This document shows positions 1 to 4,149 of a stretch of DNA of 5,433 nt, piece after piece. The notes below the pieces were generated by a model. That model was not told the DNA's origin, did not search any database, and was given only the letters and a program-made list of their open reading frames with translations. The number at the start of each line of letters is the position of its first letter. Within the stretch, counting starts at the first letter, position 1. The stretch comes from Sphingomonas sp. GTDB lineage: Bacteria > Pseudomonadota > Alphaproteobacteria > Sphingomonadales > Sphingomonadaceae. The position numbers and the translations under genes are program-made. The stretch spans positions 1 through 5,433 of the forward strand of contig JAPJRE010000290.1 of the NCBI GenBank assembly GCA_030824725.1, given 5' to 3'.

Positions 1-4
1 TCGG

Positions 5-607
5 TTAGGGGCGTAATGATTTGCTGTCTGCGGGACCTGCTTGCCCGCCATCCTCCGCACGGAGAGCCGATTCCAACCTTGAAATCTTTTCCCCCAAGTT
101 TCGAACTGTACCCTCGCGTAGCCCCGGAATTGCACTCCTCAAGCTCTCGACAGCTGCAAGCTCCGCGAGGCTAAGCCAGCGCCGCTTGGGCATACGGTCT
201 GCCACGACCTCCCGGAGGAGACTTTTCGTCTCAGCGGGCAACAGGTCCAAGGTGCAGCCGGCCACCGAAGCAAGCTCGTGCGCGAAGGAATCGTTGGTCC
301 GGTCTGCCGGGCCGCCGAACACCGCCTCGAAGTCCACATCCGGGAAGCGCTGCCGGAAAACGGCAGCCACGAACGCGCTGGGCGCAATTCCGAGTATTTC
401 GGCAACCTCTCGCGCTCGGTCCGGCGGAATGGGAGCCCTTCCGCTCGCCATGTGGCTGATAACGACTGACGATTTATACCCCATCTGGCGCGCGAGTTCG
501 CGCTGGGAGACGTCTGGGCGGTCGGCGAGCGCATCCCGCATCATTTTCGCAGCGATGGTATTCCCCCATGGGAAGTCTTCTGTTCCCGCTATGTCGGTTT
601 GGGTCAT
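5..607 (-). CDS. XRE-like helix-turn-helix regulator, likely element repressor
   Basis: A 200-residue protein predicted to bind DNA in the cytoplasm and repress the divergent integrase unit. Residues about 33-74 form a Cro/CI-type helix-turn-helix fold: SQRELARQMG (34-43) is the first helix pair, SSVVISHMASGR (46-57) the recognition-helix region, and PPDRAREVAEILGI (61-74) the closing helix. The middle (75-120) is unrecognised, and 145-184 is helical and possibly coiled-coil, which would suit dimerisation. No S24 peptidase motif (Ser/Lys dyad domain) is evident, so RecA-stimulated self-cleavage of the LexA/CI kind is not supported. The start is well supported: an AGGAGG ribosome site (complement of 613-618) lies five bases before the ATG. 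Location and divergent orientation next to an integrase suggest the repressor role; the target is inferred. It could instead be an activator or part of an unseen operon to the left. Confidence 0.8.
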   Translation of the reverse strand: MTQTDIAGTEDFPWGNTIAAKMMRDALADRPDVSQRELARQMGYKSSVVISHMASGRAPIPPDRAREVAEILGIAPSAFVAAVFRQRFPDVDFEAVFGGPADRTNDSFAHELASVAGCTLDLLPAETKSLLREVVADRMPKRRWLSLAELAAVESLRSAIPGLREGTVRNLGEKISRLESALRAEDGGQAGPADSKSLRP

Positions 608-649
608 CCAGCCCTCCTCTTAGAAAGCCGCACATGCGCGGCGCGGCGC

Positions 650-678
650 TGATAGCGCATGATTTTTCCCATACACAA
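650..678 (-). promoter_or_regulatory. Candidate promoter of the repressor gene
   Basis: On the minus strand a TTGTGT -35-like hexamer (673-678) and a CTATCA -10-like hexamer (650-655) are separated by 17 bases. Transcription would start near 643, giving a leader of roughly 35 bases before the ATG at 607. The match to the sigma-70 consensus is partial, and the call rests on spacing and position. The -35 element abuts the GTGCAT hexamer at 679-684, so a protein bound there could regulate this promoter. Confidence 0.35.
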
Positions 679-700
679 GTGCATAAATGTGTTGTATACC
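672..700 (+). promoter_or_regulatory. Candidate promoter of the leader/small ORF/integrase unit
   Basis: TACACA (672-677) and TATACC (695-700) are each four-of-six matches to sigma-70 hexamers, with a 17-base spacer. Transcription would start near 707, just before the GGAGG ribosome site at 714-718. The -35 overlaps the opposing candidate -35 of the repressor promoter, so the two would compete for the same DNA. A GTGCAT hexamer lies inside the spacer and an ATGCAC hexamer directly follows the -10, positions where a repressor would block polymerase. Confidence 0.35.
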
Positions 701-728
701 ATGCACGTCGCATGGAGGATTTATGCAC
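679..728. promoter_or_regulatory. Three GTGCAT/ATGCAC hexamers at exact 22-bp spacing (candidate operators)
   Basis: GTGCAT at 679-684, ATGCAC at 701-706 and ATGCAC at 723-728 are the same hexamer (the first inverted), with starts exactly 22 bp apart, about two helical turns, so all face the same side of the DNA. The outer two extend to a perfect 10-bp inverted pair, GTGCATAAAT (679-688) and ATTTATGCAC (719-728). They flank or overlap the candidate promoters and the start of the leader ORF. The likely ligand is the adjacent HTH protein, by analogy with lambdoid operator sets; an excisionase or host factor is possible. Confidence 0.5.
699..715. promoter_or_regulatory. 17-bp dyad CCATGC-N5-GCATGG, candidate operator
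   Basis: CCATGC (699-704) and GCATGG (710-715) form a perfect 6+6 inverted repeat with a 5-base centre, a size typical of operators for dimeric HTH repressors. It covers the bases just after the candidate -10 element and the first two bases of the GGAGG ribosome site (714-718), so occupancy could block transcription. In RNA the same dyad could form a small hairpin next to that ribosome site. Confidence 0.45.
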
Positions 729-767
729 ATTCAAATTCGCAACCTGGAAGGCCTGCCTGACCGATGA
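723..767 (+). CDS. Possible 14-residue leader peptide ahead of the small ORF
   Basis: An ATG preceded by GGAGG (714-718, four bases away) opens a 14-codon frame, MHIQIRNLEGLPDR. Its TGA stop overlaps the ATG of the next ORF as ATGA at 764-767, the signature of translational coupling. It has the best ribosome site on this side of the control region. The peptide itself is not recognised and has no run of one amino acid that would suggest attenuation. The start codon lies inside the third ATGCAC hexamer. It may be a coupling device, or a chance ORF whose ribosome site serves something else. Confidence 0.35.
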   Translation: MHIQIRNLEGLPDR

Positions 768-1135
768 CCGTCATTCTGGAACTGATGGATAAACTGAGGA
801 AGTCGATTCACAACAATCGCAAGCTCTGCCTCAGCATAGACCAAGCAAAGGTTCTACTCAGCGAGCCAATCTATAACATTCTTTCCAAATTCGAGGCCGA
901 AGCACTTACCGCCGTATGCAACCAAGACAACGCACCCAACCTTCCCCCAAGAACTTCGAGCGCCGCTACCAACTCGGATCATTCTGGCTTTGGTACCGAG
1001 AAGACAGGGACAACTGGTGCCTATGCTGGTACGACAAGGGCAGCAATGGATCCGAGCGCCGGGTTCGCCGCAAGTCGCTTGGCATCAGCGGCGGTAGCGC
1101 AGACCAAGCACCGCAAGCCGCCCAAGATGCACTAG
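764..1135 (+). CDS. Small hypothetical protein overlapping the integrase start
   Basis: A 123-codon frame of unknown function. Residues 1-50 look like real protein: predicted helices with charged and leucine residues, including DKLRKSIHNNRKLCLSIDQA and the segment ILSKFEAEALTAV. The rest (about 51-123) is Ser/Thr/Ala/Pro-rich, and this is the part that overlaps the integrase in another frame by 220 bases, so it may be a by-product of integrase coding constraint. Start choice: ATG 764 has GGAAGG (746-751) twelve bases upstream and the ATGA overlap with the leader ORF; an in-frame ATG at 785 is a weaker alternative. Its position between repressor and integrase is where excisionases or directionality factors often lie, but no excisionase HTH motif is evident, so that role is speculation. 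Confidence 0.5.
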   Translation: MTVILELMDKLRKSIHNNRKLCLSIDQAKVLLSEPIYNILSKFEAEALTAVCNQDNAPNLPPRTSSAATNSDHSGFGTEKTGTTGAYAGTTRAAMDPSAGFAASRLASAAVAQTKHRKPPKMH

Positions 1136-2274
1136 CCGAGCATTACCTCGCCAGCCAAAAGCTGGTGCAGGCGCCGGTCGAAGCAGTATATGTCGAAAAG
1201 CTGATGGCCGATTGGCTCCTTCAGCACGCCGTGCCCAACCTTTCGGCCCCGGACCGATATGCAAACGGCGTGCAGCACTGGCTGACCTTCTTCGCCGAGG
1301 AGCAAGCACAGGGTCGGCTTGCCGGCCCACCCACCGTAGCGGAGGTCACGACCGCCTTGGTCGAGCGTTTCCATGCCTGGCGCGCACAGCAGGGTGTCAG
1401 CGGGCACACTATCGCCCGAGACACCGCGGCACTGCGTCAACCACTCAATTGGGCCTGGAAGCGCAACATGATCGCTTCGGCGCCCTTCGTGCCGGACGTG
1501 CGCCGAAAGCCGGAACCTCGTGAGCTTGTCTACACGGTCGAGCAGATCGCCGCGTTGCTGGAAGCTGCCTGGGCACTGGAAGAGCGGCGGCACATCCACA
1601 TGTTCGTAATGATCATGCTCAGCACGAATGCGCGGGTGGAAGCGGTGCTGGAGCTCGACAAGGACACGCAGGTTCGGGACGGAGTGATCTACTTCAACGC
1701 ACCGGGCCGCAACCAGACCAAGAAGCGTCGGTCCATCGTCCCGATCGCACCGACGCTCGCGCCGTGGCTGGAGCTCTATTCCGGTCGGGCCATCCAGTGG
1801 CAGCGACGCTATGTGGATCGCGATACTGGCGAGCACCGGTTTGTCTATGAACCCGCCGCCAGCATCAAGACCGCGTTCGAGAAGACGCTCGTCGCGGCCG
1901 GTATCTGCCGTCAGCAGACCGATGCGAGCGGAACGCCGATATGGCTGCCGCCGCGCGCGAAGTTGGGCGAGACCGCGCCGCGTCCCAAGCTCGTAGGGCT
2001 CGGATCACCCAACACGCTGCGGCATACGACCAGCACCGAGATGCACCGTCGCGGTGTGCCAGAGGCGCAGATCGAAACCGCTGCAGGACATCGGGGCGAC
2101 GGGACGAACAAGCGCCACTATCGGCATCTCCGCCCGGAATACCTCGCCGATTTCATCGACGGCGTGGAATCGCTCTGGGAGGATGTGAGCAAGCTGACCA
2201 AGGTGCATCTGCTCGACGGCAACCGGGATCGAAAGATCATCGATCTTGCGGCGGGTCGCCGGCGCCTCCGATGA
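916..2274 (+). CDS. int: Tyrosine-type site-specific integrase
   Basis: A 452-residue phage-type recombinase that would insert and excise the element by cutting and rejoining attachment-site DNA through a 3'-phosphotyrosine link. Residues about 15-60 form a Trp/Tyr-rich, probably beta, arm-binding region; about 93-185 the helical core-binding domain; about 200-412 the catalytic domain. Catalytic residues visible: Arg240 in STNARVEAVLEL, Lys269 or Lys270 in QTKKRRS, Arg369 in NTLRHTT, His392 in AGHRGDG and nucleophile Tyr402 in KRHYRHL. The first histidine of the usual HxxR box is Asn366. The gene is intact and ends 227 bases from the tRNA 3' end. No upstream start is available in frame (stop at 874-876) and the ribosome site is poor, so translation may depend on the overlapping upstream ORF. 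Identity is firm; the exact start is less so. Confidence 0.93.
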   Translation: MQPRQRTQPSPKNFERRYQLGSFWLWYREDRDNWCLCWYDKGSNGSERRVRRKSLGISGGSADQAPQAAQDALAEHYLASQKLVQAPVEAVYVEKLMADWLLQHAVPNLSAPDRYANGVQHWLTFFAEEQAQGRLAGPPTVAEVTTALVERFHAWRAQQGVSGHTIARDTAALRQPLNWAWKRNMIASAPFVPDVRRKPEPRELVYTVEQIAALLEAAWALEERRHIHMFVMIMLSTNARVEAVLELDKDTQVRDGVIYFNAPGRNQTKKRRSIVPIAPTLAPWLELYSGRAIQWQRRYVDRDTGEHRFVYEPAASIKTAFEKTLVAAGICRQQTDASGTPIWLPPRAKLGETAPRPKLVGLGSPNTLRHTTSTEMHRRGVPEAQIETAAGHRGDGTNKRHYRHLRPEYLADFIDGVESLWEDVSKLTKVHLLDGNRDRKIIDLAAGRRRLR

Positions 2275-2412
2275 AGCAATTGCCGGCGGCGTGATACCCG
2301 CACAGAGCACGCTGCCGGCCATTACGGTCGATCAACATGGGATTGCGTCGCGTGATTCCTGTCCGCCGAATCTACGATCGCGGTGTACCAGGAACGCACC
2401 CGAAGCCGGATT

Positions 2413-2432
2413 GCGATACCAGCGCGATACCA
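2413..2432 (+). repeat. Tandem 9-bp direct repeat GCGATACCA, 11-bp period
   Basis: GCGATACCA occurs at 2413-2421 and again at 2424-2432, about one helical turn apart, some 70-90 bases from the tRNA 3' end. A shortened relative, GTGATACC, lies at 2291-2298. Tandem, same-orientation short repeats near an integrase attachment core are typical of arm-type or excisionase sites, but a chance repeat cannot be excluded. Confidence 0.5.
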
Positions 2433-2469
2433 AAGACGCGTAGGAACCCACCGCCAACCGGTCAGCTGC

Positions 2470-2497
2470 AAAGAAAAGCCAGCGATTTGAATGGCTT
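2470..2497 (-). terminator. Weak intrinsic terminator-like hairpin after tRNA-Thr
   Basis: Reading along the minus strand past the tRNA CCA, AAGCCA (2497-2492) and TGGCTT (2481-2476) form a 6-bp stem with a 10-base loop, merging into a T-rich tract TTTTCTTT (2477-2470). The stem is short and A/T-containing, so termination may be partial, but position and T tract fit the end of the tRNA transcript. Confidence 0.45.
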
Positions 2498-2501
2498 GGA
2501 A

Positions 2502-2550
2502 TGGTGCCGCTTACAGGACTCGAACCTGTGACCCCCGCATTACGAATGCG
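2502..2550. other. Presumed attachment site (att) in the 3' half of tRNA-Thr
   Basis: For tyrosine integrases that use tRNA genes, crossover usually takes place in the anticodon loop, the T loop or the 3' end, and the element carries a copy of the 3' portion to rebuild the gene. Here the integrase side meets the tRNA at its 3' end, so the shared core should lie somewhere within these bases, possibly reaching a little beyond. The core length cannot be set from one junction; the limits given are nominal. Confidence 0.5.
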
Positions 2551-2577
2551 ATGCTCTACCAGCTGAGCTAAAGCGGC
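2502..2577 (-). tRNA. tRNA-Thr, anticodon CGT
   Basis: A complete 76-base cloverleaf with encoded CCA (complement of 2502-2504). The acceptor arm GCCGCTT/AAGCGGC is a perfect 7 bp; the D arm is GCTC/GAGC; the anticodon stem TCGCA/TGCGG has one T-G wobble and a loop TTCGTAA; the T arm ACAGG/CCTGT holds TTCGAGT. The anticodon CGT (complement of 2542-2544) reads ACG, threonine. Its 3' end faces the integrase gene and it is the likely insertion target of the element. The gene is intact, so insertion has kept a functional tRNA at this junction. The tRNA-Thr(CGU) gene is a known integration target in other bacteria (for example thrW in Escherichia coli). Confidence 0.97.
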
Positions 2578-2591
2578 GCCCGGTGCCGGGC
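2578..2591. repeat. GC-rich perfect hairpin GCCCGG-TG-CCGGGC next to the tRNA 5' end
   Basis: A 6-bp perfect inverted repeat with two central bases directly abuts the 5' end of the tRNA. In the pre-tRNA it would lie just before the 5' cleavage point used by RNase P. It may be incidental in such GC-rich DNA; no function is claimed. Confidence 0.35.
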
Positions 2592-2637
2592 GCTGGCTTG
2601 CCCGGAGGACGGCGCGCTTACCAGCCGTTCCCGGCGC

Positions 2638-2666
2638 ATGCAAGCGTCTCCGTGCACCGTCGGCAA
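2638..2666 (-). promoter_or_regulatory. Candidate promoter of tRNA-Thr
   Basis: On the minus strand TTGCCG (2661-2666) and TTGCAT (2638-2643) are separated by exactly 17 bases, upstream of the tRNA. Transcription would begin near 2631, giving a 5' leader of about 54 bases. The -35 is a fair match to TTGACA, the -10 only a partial match to TATAAT. Confidence 0.3.
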
Positions 2667-2699
2667 CTTTCTTGGCCCACGCCATGCCCGCGGCTTTTC

Positions 2700-2755
2700 C
2701 TGATCCGCCTTTTACGCAGCATTTACCATGGACCCTGCAAAAGGCGCCGGATCAG
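2700..2755. repeat. Long imperfect inverted repeat upstream of the PAS gene
   Basis: The left arm CTGATCCGCCTTTT (2700-2713) pairs with AAAAGGCGCCGGATCAG (2739-2755); all 14 left-arm bases pair, with a 3-base bulge (2745-2747) in the right arm. The loop is 25 bases (2714-2738). Neither side has a convincing T run, so it is not a clear terminator. It sits 35 bases before the chosen PAS-gene start, so it may act as an mRNA leader structure or a protein site. The ATG at 2728 lies in the loop. Confidence 0.6.
2711..2727 (+). promoter_or_regulatory. CtrA-like motif TTTA-N7-TTTACC (weak)
   Basis: TTTA (2711-2714) and TTTACC (2722-2727) are seven bases apart, resembling the alphaproteobacterial CtrA site TTAA-N7-TTAAC with one T-for-A change in each half. 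The position, about 65-80 bases before the PAS gene, would suit regulation. With two mismatches this is only a candidate. Confidence 0.2.
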
Positions 2756-2790
2756 CGTTTTCGGGCCCTTGCCCGCAGTGGAGCATCCGC

Positions 2791-4059
2791 ATGAACATGG
2801 CTCGCGGCATCAATCGTCCGACGGACCCCGAGCCCGCACCCGCGCCCGACGAGGCGATCGACGAACGCCCTGTGGCGATCGGCGGCGACGAGCGGCGAAT
2901 GCACGTGCGCGCCTATAACCACTGGGTCTCGCTGCTGCGCGGCCGCCCCTACCCCGTGATCCACGATCTCGACCCCGAGAATATCGCCGATTTCGGGCCG
3001 AACAGCGTGCTGCTCGACTTCACCGCCGGCATCGAGAACCCCGCCATCCGCTATCTCGGTACCGCGCTGCGTGAGGAATGCGGAATCGAGGGGCCGATCG
3101 CGCATGTCGGCGAAGTGCCCAGCCGTTCGCTGCTCTCGCGGCTGACCGACCATTATCTCCAGATCATCGCCAACCGCGCGCCGATCGGCTTCGAGGCCGA
3201 GTTCGTCGGCCAGCGCGGCCACCAGATGTTCTACCGCGGCATCCTGATGCCGTTCGCCTCCAATCCCGAAAAGATCGACTTCATCTACGGCGTGATCAAC
3301 TGGAAGGAAGTCGTCGACGCCGAGATGCAGGCGCAACTCGATGCCGAAATCGAGGCCTCGCGCCGCGCGGTGCCGCACCCCGCGCCGACCCAGTCGGTCT
3401 GGGCCGACGGCCCCAGTGCGGGCTTCGATTCGCCCGCCACCGCCGAACTGCCGCGCACCGAAGTCGCCTCGCCGCTCGCCGACCAGCTGATGCTGGCGCG
3501 CGAGTCGGCCGCTGCCGCGCGCGCCTCCGAACTCCGCGGCCGCGCGGCGCTCTACCGCGCGCTCGATCGCGCCTATGGCTTCGCGATTGCGGCCGAAAAG
3601 GACCCGGAAGGCTATGCCGCCCTCCTTGCCGAGGCGGCGATCGCCGCCCAGGCGCGCGCGCCGATGACGCCGGTGGCCAAGCTCGTCTTCGGTGCCGACT
3701 ATGACAAGACGCGGCTCGCCGAATTCGCCGCCGTGCTCACCCATGCCCGTCGGCTGGCAGTGCCCGCGGACGGGCTCGACGCCTTCCTGGAAATCACCCC
3801 GGGCGGGATCAAGGGCGTCGTCGCTGCCGAGCGCGAGCTGCGCGCGTCGTTCGCCAGCGAGCGCCGCCCTGCCGCCTTCGCCCGCGCCGTCGACGCGCTG
3901 CGCCAGCGGCCACCGCTCGCCCGCGTGGCGATGGCGCCGGGTCAGGCCGAGTTCGTGCTGCTGCTGGCGCGTGCGGGCGAGCAGGGCCTCGATATCATCG
4001 CCAAGCTGGAAGACGACGCGCAGCTGACCGACCGCGCCGTCCGCCGCGCGGCGGCCTGA
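2791..4059 (+). CDS. PAS-domain (PAS_5-type) protein with long helical C-terminal extension
   Basis: A 422-residue, probably cytoplasmic protein with no signal peptide or membrane segment. After a Pro/Glu-rich, likely disordered N-terminus (about 10-30), residues about 36-176 match the alphaproteobacterial PAS_5 pattern: HVRAYNHWVSLLRGRPYPVI (38-57), a short DLDP segment, LLDFTAG (74-80), a central helix around 115-128, and strands ending FIYGVINWKEVVDAE (164-178). PAS_5 proteins are mostly of unknown role; PAS folds sense signals or bind partners. Residues 180-225 are a linker and about 228-415 are Ala/Arg/Leu-rich helices without a recognised domain; no kinase, cyclase or EAL output domain is seen. 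Start: ATG 2791 has TGGAG (2779-2783) seven bases upstream; a frame-extending ATG at 2728 has no ribosome site. A strong terminator follows. Function is unknown. Confidence 0.85.
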   Translation: MNMARGINRPTDPEPAPAPDEAIDERPVAIGGDERRMHVRAYNHWVSLLRGRPYPVIHDLDPENIADFGPNSVLLDFTAGIENPAIRYLGTALREECGIEGPIAHVGEVPSRSLLSRLTDHYLQIIANRAPIGFEAEFVGQRGHQMFYRGILMPFASNPEKIDFIYGVINWKEVVDAEMQAQLDAEIEASRRAVPHPAPTQSVWADGPSAGFDSPATAELPRTEVASPLADQLMLARESAAAARASELRGRAALYRALDRAYGFAIAAEKDPEGYAALLAEAAIAAQARAPMTPVAKLVFGADYDKTRLAEFAAVLTHARRLAVPADGLDAFLEITPGGIKGVVAAERELRASFASERRPAAFARAVDALRQRPPLARVAMAPGQAEFVLLLARAGEQGLDIIAKLEDDAQLTDRAVRRAAA

Positions 4060-4071
4060 GTCCCACCGCGG

Positions 4072-4107
4072 CGGGAGGGCGCTTCTGCGCCTTTCCTCCC
4101 GGTTTTT
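4072..4107 (+). terminator. Intrinsic terminator of the PAS gene
   Basis: CGGGAG (4072-4077) pairs with CTCCCG (4096-4101) and GGCGC (4078-4082) with GCGCC (4087-4091) around a TTCT loop, leaving one small bulge at 4092-4095. A G and then five T residues (4103-4107) follow. It begins 13 bases after the PAS stop codon and so separates that gene from the dehydrogenase downstream. Confidence 0.85.
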
Positions 4108-4113
4108 CCAGAC

Positions 4114-4142
4114 TTGAGGTGGTCTCCACCCGGGAGCATAGC
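4114..4142 (+). promoter_or_regulatory. Candidate promoter of the glutamate dehydrogenase gene, with internal dyad
   Basis: TTGAGG (4114-4119) and CATAGC (4137-4142) lie 17 bases apart in the only space between the upstream terminator and the ATG at 4150. A perfect 5-bp dyad GGTGG-TCT-CCACC (4118-4130) fills the spacer and could be an operator. The -10 match is weak. If correct, transcription would start almost at the ATG, giving a leaderless message. Confidence 0.3.
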
Positions 4143-4149
4143 CGGACCC

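Larger units (their letters stand above)
1..2501. mobile_element. Right-hand end of an integrative element inserted at tRNA-Thr (partial)
   Basis: A repressor-like gene, a divergent control region, a small ORF and a tyrosine integrase lie directly against the 3' end of a tRNA gene, the classic layout of a genomic island or prophage end. Base and codon use differ visibly from the host genes to the right: 608-915 is clearly richer in A/T and the integrase is less G/C-biased than the PAS and dehydrogenase genes. The left limit is outside the window, so element size and cargo are unknown. No second copy of the tRNA 3' end was seen in the window, as expected if the other junction lies further left. 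The exact right boundary depends on the crossover point and may lie inside the tRNA gene. Element type (phage, island or conjugative element) cannot be told from this piece. Confidence 0.75.
2275..2501. other. Gene-free stretch between integrase and tRNA; probable attachment-site arm
   Basis: No convincing gene is present; short frames here have no ribosome site or recognisable product. It holds three GATACC motifs (2293-2298, 2415-2420, 2426-2431), a GGATTGCG pair (2340-2347 and 2408-2415), and two palindromic TGCCGGC copies (2281-2287 and 2313-2319) that could pair but lack a following T run. In tyrosine-integrase elements this interval normally carries arm-type integrase sites and accessory-protein sites flanking the crossover core. 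That role is inferred from position and repeats. Confidence 0.45.

Noticed and set aside
21..623. Plus-strand 200-codon frame opposite the repressor
   Set aside because: Antisense shadow: Ser/Arg/Ala-rich with no domain, while the minus strand shows a clear HTH and an AGGAGG site.
628..641. Near-palindrome CCGCACATGCGCGG in the repressor leader
   Set aside because: Two mismatched positions and GC-rich context; not matched to the other candidate operators, so no function is claimed.
1132..1836. Minus-strand 234-codon frame opposite the integrase
   Set aside because: The integrase has all its catalytic motifs on the plus strand; the antisense product is Arg/His-rich and unlike any family.
2281..2319. 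Paired TGCCGGC copies after the integrase as a terminator
   Set aside because: Stem is possible but the loop is long and no T run follows; not supported as an intrinsic terminator.
2337..2531. Plus-strand 64-codon frame running into the tRNA
   Set aside because: No ribosome site, and the end (RLQDSNL) is the well-known false translation of a tRNA antisense strand.
2332..2685. Minus-strand 117-codon frame through the tRNA
   Set aside because: It contains LAQLVEHRIRNAGVTGSSPV, the familiar false translation of a tRNA-Thr gene; the region is the tRNA itself.
2728..2790. Upstream start for the PAS protein at ATG 2728
   Set aside because: No ribosome site; the ATG lies in the loop of the inverted repeat, and the added residues do not look like family sequence. 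ATG 2791 has a good GGAG.
2752..3744. Long minus-strand frame (330 codons) opposite the PAS gene
   Set aside because: High-GC antisense artefact rich in Arg, Gly, His and Asp; the plus strand encodes a recognisable PAS_5 domain.
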